Assembly: GCA_035530275.1 (NCBI GenBank)
Contig: DATKVC010000006.1
Span: 62,001-126,000, forward strand
Direction of reading: 5' to 3'
DNA length: 64,000 bases
Source: CAIJMU01 sp035530275
GTDB taxonomy: Bacteria > Spirochaetota > Spirochaetia > Treponematales > Rectinemataceae
Shown: piece by piece, positions 7,476 through 16,169 of the stretch
How the letters are laid out: each line of letters opens with the position of its first letter
Numbering within the stretch: the first letter of the stretch is position 1
Made by a program: the position numbers and the translations under genes
Notes under the pieces: model-generated
Database searches by the model: none
What the model was told of the DNA's origin: nothing
What the model saw: only the letters and a program-made list of their open reading frames with translations

Positions 7476-9038
7476 TTATCCCCCAACCACCGTCACCACA
7501 CCGCCTGGGGTCTCGCGCGCTTCCCAGGTCAGTCGCTCTTCCCAGCTCTTCTGCCGTCCCGCCGGCGTACGGTCAAAGACCACCAGCCAGGCGTCGGCCT
7601 TCCGGTCGATGCTGTCGCGGTAACGCAACACCTGTTCGAGCCCCTGCGCCACGGTCCGTTCTCGGCCCTGGCGGTTGACCAGCTTGATCTCGATGATGGA
7701 CCAATAGCCCGCATACAGGACGGCCAGGTCGACTCTGCCCCGCCCGGCGGCATACTCCCTCTCGATCCGTCCCCCGCCATTCACCACCCGCTGCAGAAAG
7801 GCCATCAAGAGAAGGTGTGGAAAGGCTTCCGTGTAGTCTGCCTTCTCTTCCCAGATTTCGGCGTGCTGGGACCAGAAATCCTGGAACTCATGGAACAGGG
7901 CCTCCATGTCCAGTGTCCCGTCAGGCCGCTGCCAGCGGAACTCGGGAGCGGGAATGGCTAACTGGTAGCTATAGGATAGGATCCTCGCGATGGTCTCCCG
8001 ATAGATGGGATTGGCGATCACCGGGGTCCCGCTTTCCACCCGTATCAGTCCCAGGTCCAGGGTCAGGCGAAAGTCATCCCCCTCGGCGAGGGTAGGATCG
8101 CTCTCCCCGATCATGATCGACTCCACGATGCGCTTGACCCGTGGGTCTCGAAGTCGCTCGACCAGGCTGTCCAGATGCACGGCCCTCTCCTGGATGAGAA
8201 GCTCCCGAGCCGCCTCGACCTCCTCGATGCCCACGCTCTCGCCCGTGGGGCAGAGTTGCCAGACGCATTTTTGCAGGAGGGCGTTGACCAGCCAGGGCTG
8301 GCCTTTGGTGAGATCGTAGACCAAGGCCATGGCCTCGTCGCTGAAGATCTGCCCGGTTTCCGAAGTGTGCTGGCCCACGAGGCTGCGGACGTCTTCCGCG
8401 GAAAAGGAACTCAAGGTGACCGAATCCTGCTTGATGTTGAAAGGGCTGCCCGGGTTGAGCGCCACCCCGTCCTTGCTGCGCACCAGGTAGTCGCGGAGGT
8501 CCCGCATCCCCACCAGGGCCATGCTGACGGGAAAGGTCCCGATCCCCCGCATGGCAAAGCCTCCGCGCAGCTGGCGAAGAAAGCTCACCAAGGCCTGGTC
8601 CTGGAGCACGTCCACTTCGTCAAATAAGACTACGAGGGGCTTGGGCGCCACCAAGGCTGCCCAGTCCTTGAGGATAGCCGACAGGGCGCTGGCCGGCTCG
8701 GCCTGGGGCAGAGCGGGGGTCAGCGCGGGGCCGATAAAGGCGTCGGCGTACTCGCGGATCGCGGCACAGATCGCCGGAATGGCGTCGGCGGCATCGGGGA
8801 ACTCTTGGCAGCGCTCCACGCTCACGTAGCAGGCTAGTGCCTTGCCTTCGGCATTGATCTTACGCATCCAGGACTGTAGAAAGGTCGTCTTGCCGCTCTG
8901 GCGGGGAGCGTGCAGCACCCAGTAGAGCTTGGACTCGATGTAGCGATCGAGCTGGGCCCGCACAAGTCGGGCTTCCGGCGGAAGGATGTAGTGATCATCC
9001 GGGTTGCAGGGCCCGGTGGTATTGAAAAAGCGCGGCAT
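7476..9038 (-). CDS. AAA ATPase with C-terminal PD-(D/E)XK nuclease-like domain (copy 1)
   Basis: A 520-residue protein. The N-terminal AAA-like ATPase (PF14516-like) has Walker A APRQSGKTT (about residues 44-52, Lys50) and Walker B PLVVLFDEVDVL (Asp140-Glu141). A helical middle region follows, then a C-terminal segment (about 425-460) with EREYAAGRGRVDLAVLY and WSIIEIKL, the Asp...Glu-x-Lys pattern of PD-(D/E)XK nucleases. Relatives occur as multi-copy families of unknown function; possible roles in DNA handling or conflict systems are unproven. It is a tandem near-duplicate of the next gene. Its promoter at 9045-9073 puts the start site at or next to the ATG, implying leaderless mRNA. Confidence 0.8.
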   Translation of the reverse strand: MPRFFNTTGPCNPDDHYILPPEARLVRAQLDRYIESKLYWVLHAPRQSGKTTFLQSWMRKINAEGKALACYVSVERCQEFPDAADAIPAICAAIREYADAFIGPALTPALPQAEPASALSAILKDWAALVAPKPLVVLFDEVDVLQDQALVSFLRQLRGGFAMRGIGTFPVSMALVGMRDLRDYLVRSKDGVALNPGSPFNIKQDSVTLSSFSAEDVRSLVGQHTSETGQIFSDEAMALVYDLTKGQPWLVNALLQKCVWQLCPTGESVGIEEVEAARELLIQERAVHLDSLVERLRDPRVKRIVESIMIGESDPTLAEGDDFRLTLDLGLIRVESGTPVIANPIYRETIARILSYSYQLAIPAPEFRWQRPDGTLDMEALFHEFQDFWSQHAEIWEEKADYTEAFPHLLLMAFLQRVVNGGGRIEREYAAGRGRVDLAVLYAGYWSIIEIKLVNRQGRERTVAQGLEQVLRYRDSIDRKADAWLVVFDRTPAGRQKSWEERLTWEARETPGGVVTVVGG

Positions 9039-9044
9039 GGTTCA

Positions 9045-9073
9045 ACTATAGGTATGATCAGGGAGGGGGACAA
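9045..9073 (-). promoter_or_regulatory. Promoter of AAA ATPase copy 1, predicted leaderless transcript
   Basis: Minus strand: -35 TTGTCC (9073-9068), 17-bp spacer, -10 TATAGT (9050-9045). Only six bases (TGAACC) separate the -10 box from the ATG at 9038, leaving no room for a Shine-Dalgarno sequence. Confidence 0.65.
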
Positions 9074-9077
9074 GTCA

Positions 9078-10643
9078 TCATCCTCCAACCACCGTCACCA
9101 CAGCGCCTGGAGTCTCGCGCACTTCCCAGGTCAGTCGCTCCTCCCAGCTCTTCTGCCGACCCGCAGGCGTGCGGTCGAAGATGACCAGCCAGGCGCCGGC
9201 GCCTCGGTCGATGCTGTCGCGGTAACGCAGTACCTGACCGAGCCCCTCGGCCACCGTCGCGGCTCGTCCGTCACCGGGGTGCACCAACTTGATCTCGATG
9301 ATGGACCAGGCACCGCCGTAGAGGATCGCAAGATCCATCCGCCCGCGCCCGGCTGCGTATTCGCGCTCGATCCGTCCCCCCCCATTCACCACTCGCTGCA
9401 GAAAGGCCATCAAGAGGAGGTGCGGAAATGCCTCAGTGTAATCCGCTTTTTCTTCCCACAGATCGGCGTGGCGGCGCCAGAAACGCTGGAACTCCCTAAG
9501 CAGGGCTTCCATGTCCAGGCTACCGTCCGGCCGCTGCCAGCGGAACTCCGGAGCGGGAATCGCGTCTTGCATGCCCTGCGACAACACCCTCGCTATAGTC
9601 TCTCGATAGATCGGATTGGCGATCGCGGGGCTTCCTCGCTCCATCGTCACCAAGCCCAGGTCAAGGGTCAGCCTGAAGTCGTCACCATTGGTCAGGGTGG
9701 GATCGCTCTCCCCGACCATGATCGATTGCACGATGCGCTTGACCCGTGGATCGCGCAGGCGCTCGACCAGGCTATCCAAGTGCACAGCCCTCTCCTGAAT
9801 GAGAAGCTCCCGAGCCGCCTCGATCTGGTCGACGCCCACGGGTTCGCCCTTGGGGCAGAGCTGCCACACGCATTTCTTGCAGAGGGCGTTGACCAGCCAG
9901 GGCTGGCCACGGGTCAGCTCGTAAACCAAGGCCATGGCCTCGACGCTGAAGACCTGCCCGGTCTCCGCGCTGTGCTGACCCACGAGGCCGCGGACGTCCT
10001 CGGCGGAAAAGGAGCTCAGGGTTGCCGAGTCTTCTTTGATGTTGAAGGGGCTGCCCGGGTTGAGCGCTACCCCGTCCTTGCTGCGAATCAGGTAATCGCG
10101 GAGGTCCCGCATCCCCACCAGGGCCACGCTGACGGGAAAGGTCCCGATCCCGCGCATGGCAAAGCCCCCGCGCAGCTGGCGAAGAAAGCTCACCAAGGCC
10201 TGGTCCTGGAGCACGTCCACCTCGTCAAAGAGGACTACGAGGGGCTTGGGCGCCACTAGGGCCGCCCAGTCCTTGAGGATCGCCGACAGGGCGCTGGCCG
10301 GCTCTGCCTGGGGCAGAGCCGGAGTCAGGGCGGGGCCGATAAAGGCATCGGCGTATTCGCGGATCGCGGCACAGACCGCGGGAATGGCGTCGGCGGCATC
10401 GGGGAACTCTTGGCAGCGCTCCACGCTCACATAGCAGGCTAATGCCTTGCCTTCGGCATTGATCTTGCGCATCCAGGACTGCAGAAAGGTTGTCTTGCCG
10501 CTCTGGCGAGGAGCATGCAGCACCCAGTAGAGCTCGTCGCCGATATAGCGATCGAGCTGGGCACGCACGAGTCGGGCCTCAGGAGGGAGAATATAGTGCT
10601 TCTCCGGGTTACAGGGCCCGGTGGTATTGAAAAAGCGTGCCAT
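9078..10643 (-). CDS. AAA ATPase with C-terminal PD-(D/E)XK nuclease-like domain (copy 2)
   Basis: A 521-residue paralog of the gene immediately downstream, colinear along its full length. The Walker A (APRQSGKTT) and Walker B (VVLFDEVDVL) segments are identical, and the C-terminal nuclease-like motif (EREYAAGRGRMDLAILY, WSIIEIKL) is retained, so both copies appear functional. Differences cluster in the middle and C-terminal regions, for example LSQGMQDAIPAPEFRW here against LSYSYQLAIPAPEFRW in copy 1. The gene has its own copy of the promoter just upstream of ATG 10643. It is not obviously linked in function to the DUF362 gene upstream. Confidence 0.8.
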   Translation of the reverse strand: MARFFNTTGPCNPEKHYILPPEARLVRAQLDRYIGDELYWVLHAPRQSGKTTFLQSWMRKINAEGKALACYVSVERCQEFPDAADAIPAVCAAIREYADAFIGPALTPALPQAEPASALSAILKDWAALVAPKPLVVLFDEVDVLQDQALVSFLRQLRGGFAMRGIGTFPVSVALVGMRDLRDYLIRSKDGVALNPGSPFNIKEDSATLSSFSAEDVRGLVGQHSAETGQVFSVEAMALVYELTRGQPWLVNALCKKCVWQLCPKGEPVGVDQIEAARELLIQERAVHLDSLVERLRDPRVKRIVQSIMVGESDPTLTNGDDFRLTLDLGLVTMERGSPAIANPIYRETIARVLSQGMQDAIPAPEFRWQRPDGSLDMEALLREFQRFWRRHADLWEEKADYTEAFPHLLLMAFLQRVVNGGGRIEREYAAGRGRMDLAILYGGAWSIIEIKLVHPGDGRAATVAEGLGQVLRYRDSIDRGAGAWLVIFDRTPAGRQKSWEERLTWEVRETPGAVVTVVGG

Positions 10644-10649
10644 GGTTCA

Positions 10650-10678
10650 ACTATAGGTATGATCAGGGAGGGGGACAA
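10650..10678 (-). promoter_or_regulatory. Promoter of AAA ATPase copy 2, predicted leaderless transcript
   Basis: Same architecture as for copy 1: -35 TTGTCC (10678-10673), 17-bp spacer, -10 TATAGT (10655-10650), then TGAACC and the ATG at 10643. Conservation in both units supports it being the real promoter. Confidence 0.65.
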
Positions 10679-10771
10679 GTCATCTTCAAGGAGCAGACGG
10701 GCAAGAATAGATTATGAGCCCGCTGCCCCATCCTCATGCCCGCCGGCTGGGCTTGAGGGCCGCCCTCGGCC

Positions 10772-11896
10772 TCAGGCGAAACCCAGGGGCCTCCATCGCT
10801 TGACGACGATGGCCTCGTCGCCGCAGACCTCGTGGCAGCAGTAGCATCGGATGCACTTGTCATAATTGACACGAACACTCTTCTTCGCGCGGGCCTGGGG
10901 GTCGGGCACGAGTTCGAGGGCGGCGCCGGGGCATATTGTCACGCAGGCCTTGCAGGCCGAGCACTTGGTTCGCGAGAAAAAGGGTCTACTTACGAAGAGA
11001 TTGCGGAGGGCGGCCGGTACCTTGCGATCGGCGCCTTGTCGCGGAACATGCTTCCAGTCGGCGACGGCCACTTCGGCTATGGCGGGACCGAGGAGTTCTA
11101 TCTCCTCCTCGGAGCCGATCCAGGCGTCGCGGCCGAGGGCGTCTTTCAGGTTGGCGACGAGATGGGGGTCGAGGCCGATGGCCCTGCAGGCCGTCATGTC
11201 CAGGGCCAGGGGATCGCGGGAGGCGAGCACGAGGCCGAGGCCGCGGGGGTAGCCCGAGCCGGGGCCGGGGCCCTCCATGCCGACGATGGCGTCCATCAGC
11301 GAGAAGTGGCTCCTCACGGCGAGGTTGAGGTCGGTGAGCATCTGGCCGAAGCGTTCGCGATCGGGAAAGCGCAGGTGGAATTGCGATTTCTGGAGGCCCG
11401 GCACGGTGCCGAAGAGGTTTTTCATCGCGCCCGTGAAATACATGAGTTGGTGGGTTTTCAGCTTGCAGAGCGACACGAGAATGTCGGCCTCTTTGGCGGC
11501 GCGGGCTACGGTGAAGTTGCGCACGACCTTCCCCTGGGGGTTCTCGACCTGGACCGAATCGAGAAAGTCGACCCATTCGGCGCCTTCTTCCGTGGCCGCT
11601 TCGAGGAGGCCGCTCTTCTTGAAGGCGGCCGTGCCGACCTGGAAAGCGGGGGACTCTCCGACCTGGACGCGGGCCGCCCCGCGCGTCTTCGCATAACGAA
11701 TTGCCGCGCGCAGGATGGATGGATGGGTACTCACCGCCTCATCGGGGCTGGCTCCCTTCAAGATGTTCGGCTTGAGGAGGACGGTCTTGCCGCTCGCATC
11801 GGGAAATCCCGCCGCGTCGCAAGTCTTTTTTACGGCCAAGTCGATGAGGCTCTGGTCGTAATCGGCGCAACGCTCGATAGCTACGATAGTTTTCAT
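10772..11896 (-). CDS. DUF362 protein with C-terminal 2x[4Fe-4S] ferredoxin domain
   Basis: A 374-residue cytoplasmic protein. Residues about 1-290 form a DUF362 domain (VLLKPNILKGASPDEAVSTHP; KLKTHQLMYFTGAMKNLFGTVPG). The C-terminus holds two ferredoxin-type cysteine clusters, CSACKACVTICP and CIRCYCCHEVC. DUF362-ferredoxin fusions are widespread in anaerobes; their reaction is unknown, with suggestions of electron transfer or cofactor maturation. The clusters imply a low-potential redox role. It appears monocistronic, and its neighbours give no functional hint. Confidence 0.88.
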   Translation of the reverse strand: MKTIVAIERCADYDQSLIDLAVKKTCDAAGFPDASGKTVLLKPNILKGASPDEAVSTHPSILRAAIRYAKTRGAARVQVGESPAFQVGTAAFKKSGLLEAATEEGAEWVDFLDSVQVENPQGKVVRNFTVARAAKEADILVSLCKLKTHQLMYFTGAMKNLFGTVPGLQKSQFHLRFPDRERFGQMLTDLNLAVRSHFSLMDAIVGMEGPGPGSGYPRGLGLVLASRDPLALDMTACRAIGLDPHLVANLKDALGRDAWIGSEEEIELLGPAIAEVAVADWKHVPRQGADRKVPAALRNLFVSRPFFSRTKCSACKACVTICPGAALELVPDPQARAKKSVRVNYDKCIRCYCCHEVCGDEAIVVKRWRPLGFA

Positions 11897-12075
11897 GGCC
11901 CCGATCCTAGCACGCGAATGCCCATCGTCGCATCTTGGCCTTCTTCACGGTCGCGGGCCTCCTCACGATTCCCCTCTTCATGGGCCTCGTCGGCATGGTT
12001 TTCTGAGTAATGTGACAAATTGATGCTTTTCCGAAACGGCCCAGCGCGCTACGATCTGGCAACAAGGAGCGAACG

Positions 12076-12474
12076 ATGTCTAAGTTGACGCAAGAGATGA
12101 AGGACATGATCGGCAGCCAGCAGTGCTTCATGGCGACGGTGGGCAAGGACGGGCTTCCGAACGTCGCGCCCAAACGATCGACGCGCGTTTTCAATGACGA
12201 AGCCCTGATCTTCACCGAGGGCACGGGCGGCGCGACCTATCGCAACATTCTCGACGGATCGAAGGTCGCCGTGGGAGTGGTCGACCGCGCCATTCCCGAC
12301 GGCTATCGCTTTATCTGCAAGCCCGAATTCCAGAATTCCGGGGAGGCCTTCGAAAAGGCCAAGGAAATGTCGATGAAGACCACGGGTCGCCCGCCCTACG
12401 GGGTCGTGATCCTCCACATCGAGGAAATACATTCGCTTAAGCCCGGTCCGACGGCGGGGAAGAAAATCGGCTAA
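12076..12474 (+). CDS. Pyridoxamine 5'-phosphate oxidase-like flavin-binding protein
   Basis: A 132-residue single-domain split-barrel protein. The opening (LTQEMKDMIGSQQCFMATVGKDGLPNVAPKRS) is the conserved start of the PNPOx-like FMN-binding fold, and the region TEGTGGATYRNILDGSKVAVGVVD continues the barrel. Such small proteins bind FMN or F420, or act in stress responses; true PdxH is longer, so vitamin B6 oxidation is not implied. A GGAG-containing ribosome-binding site (aaggagcgaacg) precedes the ATG. Confidence 0.8.
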   Translation: MSKLTQEMKDMIGSQQCFMATVGKDGLPNVAPKRSTRVFNDEALIFTEGTGGATYRNILDGSKVAVGVVDRAIPDGYRFICKPEFQNSGEAFEKAKEMSMKTTGRPPYGVVILHIEEIHSLKPGPTAGKKIG

Positions 12475-12484
12475 GAGCCTTGGC

Positions 12485-13117
12485 TCAGCGGCCTTTTCCC
12501 CCTCGGCTCCCCTTCGCTTTCGTTGCGGCCTTTTTCGTATTATCTAGAACCTTGAATTTCACGATGCGCGCGACGAGGGCGAAGGGCAAAGGCTTGTCGA
12601 GGGGAAACTGCACAGAGCCCTTGGCATGTTTGTAGGCGGCCAATTCGGGTTCGAAGGCTTCGACTCCATTCGCGGTCGGGTAGAGGCCGATATGCCTGGA
12701 AAAGGCCGCGAAGTAGACGAGGGGGCCGTTGAGGAAATAGGCGGGCATGCGATAGCTGATCTTCTCCTCGGCTTCGGGCACGGCCTTGCGAATGCAGTCC
12801 CGAAGTTTGCGGAGGATCGCCCTCGCCGGCTCTGGCGTCTGAGCTATGTAGTCATCGACCTCCCGCGAAGTCATTCCCTTCGCCGTGGCCCCGGGCGCTG
12901 AGGCGGTCTTCGCTTTCGCCTTACTTTCCCCGAAACCCAAACCGTTCTCGCGCAGCGCAGAATCGACGAGTGCCATGGCATTCGGCCCCATGCCATGCAG
13001 GTCGGCAATCTCGCCGCGATCGTGGCGCGCGAGGTCCTTGATCGTGTCGAGGCCCAGGGTTTCGAGTGCCCTACGGGCCGGAGCGGCGAGCCTGCTCAGG
13101 AGCTCGGCATAGTCCAT
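12485..13117 (-). CDS. DUF1801 (YdhG-like) protein with N-terminal helix-hairpin-helix
   Basis: A 210-residue protein. The N-terminal 60 residues (GLDTIKDLARHDRGEIADLHGMGPNAMALV) resemble a helix-hairpin-helix like the RNA polymerase alpha C-terminal domain. Residues about 85-195 form a DUF1801 domain (PEPARAILRKLRDCIRKAVPEAEEKISYRMPAYF and VYFAAFSRHIGLYPT). The C-terminus is a lysine-rich tail. The family has an SCP2/YdhG-like fold and no established reaction. It is convergent with the PNPOx-like gene, with only 10 bp between them. Confidence 0.8.
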   Translation of the reverse strand: MDYAELLSRLAAPARRALETLGLDTIKDLARHDRGEIADLHGMGPNAMALVDSALRENGLGFGESKAKAKTASAPGATAKGMTSREVDDYIAQTPEPARAILRKLRDCIRKAVPEAEEKISYRMPAYFLNGPLVYFAAFSRHIGLYPTANGVEAFEPELAAYKHAKGSVQFPLDKPLPFALVARIVKFKVLDNTKKAATKAKGSRGGKGR

Positions 13118-13325
13118 CGATGAACCTCCTGTATTGCGGGAACGCGAAGCCTCTCACCTGCCGAGAGGCGCTTTTGTGCAGGTCGAAGTCTACTGGACGC
13201 GCGGGGGTCAGCGCCACTTGCCGATTTCGAACTTGACGTGCCGCATTCGCGAGGATATCGATGCTGGATTACTCCGTCCCCACTTCGGAAGGACGGGAAC
13301 CTCTCTACGACAGGGTGGAGGTATC

Positions 13326-14414
13326 ATGCTCAAACCATCATCATACCCTCTTCACGTTGCGAGTCTCGCAGTTTTTTTATGTGGGAGCTGCTCCGCATTC
13401 GATGCTGGAGCCAATACGGGGACAGTCACCCGTCAACAGCTGGAACAATCGATGACTGTCACCCTCTCGAAGGCGACGACGGACGTCGACTTCACCCTGC
13501 TCCTCGAAAGGCCCGACGGAAAGTCCTTCAGTTATTCCCGTGGCTCCTCGACCGCCATGACCTCCTACGAATCGGCCTCGACGTCAAAGCTGGTCACGGC
13601 CGTCGTGATTTTATCGCTGGTTGATCGCGGCGTCGGCGGGCTGAGCCTCGACTCCAAGGCGGCAGACCTACTCGGTTGGACTGTCCCCGCGGGCAACCCC
13701 GCCTCGCAGATGACGCTCCGCCATCTTTTGAGCTTTACCTCGGGTTTTTGGGATGAGCCGGCCATCATCAATTCGCCTACCGCGACCTTCGCGCAGAGCG
13801 TCCAGGCTATCTACGATACGAACATCACCGAAAACACCATACCCGGCAGCCAGTTCTACTATGCGAGCACCCACCTCCAGATCGCCGGCATGATGGCGAT
13901 CTGGGCTGGTGGCTTCGCGGACTGGACCGCAGTCTTCAATGACTTCAAATCGAGGACCGGACTCTTCGCGCACTCGGTTTATGACCTGCCCTCGACCACC
14001 AATCCCCGCCTCGCGGGGGGCATGCACTGGACGGCCGAAGACTATCTGGCCTTCCTCCGCGCCCTCTACAAGGGACAAATCCTTTCGTCGACTATGAGCG
14101 CCGAACTGTGGGCCAGCCAGCGCGGGACGGGGACAGTCACCTATTCTCCGGTTCTCGACAAGCTAGGCGAGGACTGGGCCTATGCCTTCGGGAATTGGGT
14201 CGAATGCCCGAGCGCCAATTTCGATGCCAGTGCCACGACGGGAAGGAACTCGAGTCCCGGCGCCTACGGGGCCTACCCCTTCATCGATTTCCGACGTGGC
14301 TACTTCGGCATCCTTGCCCGGCAAGGGGCCTTAGGCACCTTCCCCAATGGCGTCAATCTCTTCAGGACGGTCCAGGATACGGCGGCGCAGTGGGCTGTCG
14401 CCCCTTCTAATTAG
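13326..14414 (+). CDS. Serine beta-lactamase/DD-peptidase-like hydrolase, exported
   Basis: About 362 residues from ATG 13326, chosen because it has an upstream GGAGG-type site and begins a signal peptide (SSYPLHVASLAVFLCGSC); the frame is open further upstream but that part is not protein-like. A cysteine after LCGS could be a relaxed lipobox. The catalytic S-x-x-K is Ser85-Thr-Ser-Lys88 and a Y-x-S motif (YASTHLQIAG) follows. The usual H/K-x-G near the C-terminus is replaced by RQGALG, so its substrate may differ from penicillin-binding relatives. Three copies or variants of the dispersed motif lie inside (13418-13430, 13678-13688, 14129-14141), encoding TGTVT, WTVP and TGTVT. Confidence 0.8.
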   Translation: MLKPSSYPLHVASLAVFLCGSCSAFDAGANTGTVTRQQLEQSMTVTLSKATTDVDFTLLLERPDGKSFSYSRGSSTAMTSYESASTSKLVTAVVILSLVDRGVGGLSLDSKAADLLGWTVPAGNPASQMTLRHLLSFTSGFWDEPAIINSPTATFAQSVQAIYDTNITENTIPGSQFYYASTHLQIAGMMAIWAGGFADWTAVFNDFKSRTGLFAHSVYDLPSTTNPRLAGGMHWTAEDYLAFLRALYKGQILSSTMSAELWASQRGTGTVTYSPVLDKLGEDWAYAFGNWVECPSANFDASATTGRNSSPGAYGAYPFIDFRRGYFGILARQGALGTFPNGVNLFRTVQDTAAQWAVAPSN

Positions 14415-14552
14415 GCCCGTTCCTTCCGCCGCCTCCGCCAAAGCGGGGTTGCGGCCCGATGCCTGGCAGCCTCCCCGGCTCCCGTCTATACTCTTATCGA
14501 CGCGGTCCGCCGCTTTGAACGGCAGCGGAACCCCTCGTCACGAGGAGCGACA

Positions 14553-16169
14553 ATGGCCGAAGAGAAGACCGAAGAAACCTCAGCCGGCGCGAAGGCTCCG
14601 TATCATCCGCCGAAGGGTTCGAAGAGGACCCTTTCGAGCATGGCTTCGGGCAAGCTTCTCTCCTATGAAGCCGAAGCCGACTGGATCATTCTCCGAAAAG
14701 ACGAGAAGCCGAAGGCGGAGATGTTCTACGTGCGTTACTTCCTCGACGGCGGGACGGCAGAAGCGGGGGGACAGTCACTCATCGCCCAGACGACAGCCGC
14801 AGGCGTAGCCGCCGGAAGTCTCGGCGGCACGCGCCCCCTCACCTTCGTCTTCAACGGCGGCCCCGGCGCCTCCTCGGTCTATCTCCATGTCGGCGCCGTC
14901 GGTCCGCGCCGCGTGACCTTCCGCGAGCGCGGCGATCCCCTGCCGCCGCCCCACGTCCTCGTCGACAACGACGAGACCTGGCTCCAGTTCACCGACCTCG
15001 TCTTCATCGATCCGATCGGCACGGGCCTTTCGCGGATGATCCCCGACGACAAGAAGGACGAGAAAAAGGCCGAAGAGACCAAGGACGTCGAATATTGGAA
15101 GATCAAGCGCGACCTCGAATCCATGGGCGAGTTCATCCGGAGCTTCCTTTCCAAGTTTCATCGTTGGGAAAGCCCGATCTGGATCACCGGCGAGAGTTAC
15201 GGCGGCTTCCGCGTCGCCAAGCTCGCGAAGTCCCTGCAACAGGACTACGGCGTCGGGCTGGCGGGGGCCATCATGCTTTCGCCTGCCCTCGAGTTCGGCC
15301 TACTCGACGGCAGCGACTACGACGCCCTCATGTGGCTCGACAGCTTCGCGACGATGGCGGGAGCCGCCGCCTTCCACGGCAAGGCACGTAAGCTCAAGGA
15401 GGGAGAGGACCACGGCGACTACATGGAGAGGGCCTGCGACTTCGCGCTCAACGATCTCCTCCCCGTCCTCGCCGGCGGCGAGCTCGTCGGCGACGCCAAG
15501 CACGATAGGGTCCTCGATGCAGCCGCCGACTGGATCGGCATCCCCCGCCCGATCATGCGGGCCAAGGGCGGCCGGGTGCGCATCGACTGGTTCGTCAAGA
15601 ACCTCCTCCGCGACGAGGGCCTCATCCTGGGCCTCTACGACGCGAGCGCCACGGTAAAAGACCCCTACCCCGACCGCGATAGCTGGGTTGGGCCCGACCC
15701 CACCCTCCACGTCGTCGAGCGCGTCTTCGCCTCCGGAGTCAACACGCAGATCCGGTCGACCATCGGCCTGGAGAGCGAGCGCGACTACTCCCTCTTGTCC
15801 GACGTGGTCAACGAGGCCTGGAAGGACGACACGAAGCGCCACGTCCTCGAGGGACAGATCGGGGCCACCGACGATCTCCGCTACGGCATGAGCCTCAACC
15901 CCGACATGAAGGTCTGGATCAGTCACGGCGTCTACGACCTCGTGACGCCATTCTTCGCCACGGTGCGGATCGCCCGCCTCATGAAGCTCGACCCCGAACG
16001 CCGCAAAATGCTCACAATTAAGCATTATCCCGGAGGCCACATGTTCTACATGTGGAAGGAGAGCCGCCGGGCCTTCTTCGAGGACATTCGCCGCCTCTAC
16101 GAGGGCAGGGGGCTCTTCGCGCTGGCGGAGGCTGTGGCGAGGGAAGGCAAGCCGGAAGCCGGGGAATGA
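14553..16169 (+). CDS. Peptidase S10 (serine carboxypeptidase-like)
   Basis: A 538-residue alpha/beta hydrolase of family S10. FVFNGGPGASSVYLHVGAVGP forms the oxyanion-hole region. The nucleophile is Ser215 in GESYGGFR; Asp462 (HGVYDLVTPF) and His496 (YPGGHMFYMW) complete the triad in the expected order. No signal peptide is visible, which is common for bacterial members. It probably trims peptides from the C-terminus in the cytoplasm. A gggggacagtcactcatc word at 14764-14781, identical to one at 821-838, encodes GGQSLI on a likely surface loop. The gene overlaps the following SDR gene by 4 bp. Confidence 0.9.
   Translation: MAEEKTEETSAGAKAPYHPPKGSKRTLSSMASGKLLSYEAEADWIILRKDEKPKAEMFYVRYFLDGGTAEAGGQSLIAQTTAAGVAAGSLGGTRPLTFVFNGGPGASSVYLHVGAVGPRRVTFRERGDPLPPPHVLVDNDETWLQFTDLVFIDPIGTGLSRMIPDDKKDEKKAEETKDVEYWKIKRDLESMGEFIRSFLSKFHRWESPIWITGESYGGFRVAKLAKSLQQDYGVGLAGAIMLSPALEFGLLDGSDYDALMWLDSFATMAGAAAFHGKARKLKEGEDHGDYMERACDFALNDLLPVLAGGELVGDAKHDRVLDAAADWIGIPRPIMRAKGGRVRIDWFVKNLLRDEGLILGLYDASATVKDPYPDRDSWVGPDPTLHVVERVFASGVNTQIRSTIGLESERDYSLLSDVVNEAWKDDTKRHVLEGQIGATDDLRYGMSLNPDMKVWISHGVYDLVTPFFATVRIARLMKLDPERRKMLTIKHYPGGHMFYMWKESRRAFFEDIRRLYEGRGLFALAEAVAREGKPEAGE

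Larger units (their letters stand above)
7476..10683. repeat. Tandem duplication (about 1.6 kb units) of the AAA/PD-(D/E)XK gene with its promoter
   Basis: Two adjacent direct copies comprise the same gene and the same upstream 40 bp, with start codons 1,605 bp apart. The 5' ends and ATPase domains are nearly identical at DNA level; divergence is greater toward the 3' ends. No terminal inverted repeats or transposase are seen. Confidence 0.85.

Noticed and set aside
9061..9080. Another copy of the dispersed motif (GGGGGACAAGTCATC)
   Set aside because: It has an extra base (ACAAGTCA) and is part of the duplicated AAA promoter, where TTGTCC serves as the -35 box.
8910..10259. Long plus-strand open frame (449 codons) opposite the AAA ATPase genes
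   Set aside because: It is antisense to conserved coding sequence with clear Walker motifs; in high-GC DNA the opposite frame often stays open. The translation has no domain and runs across two genes.
10832..12010. Plus-strand frame of 392 codons opposite the DUF362 gene
   Set aside because: The minus-strand gene has unmistakable ferredoxin cysteines and DUF362 motifs; the plus frame is Gly/Glu-rich without family features.
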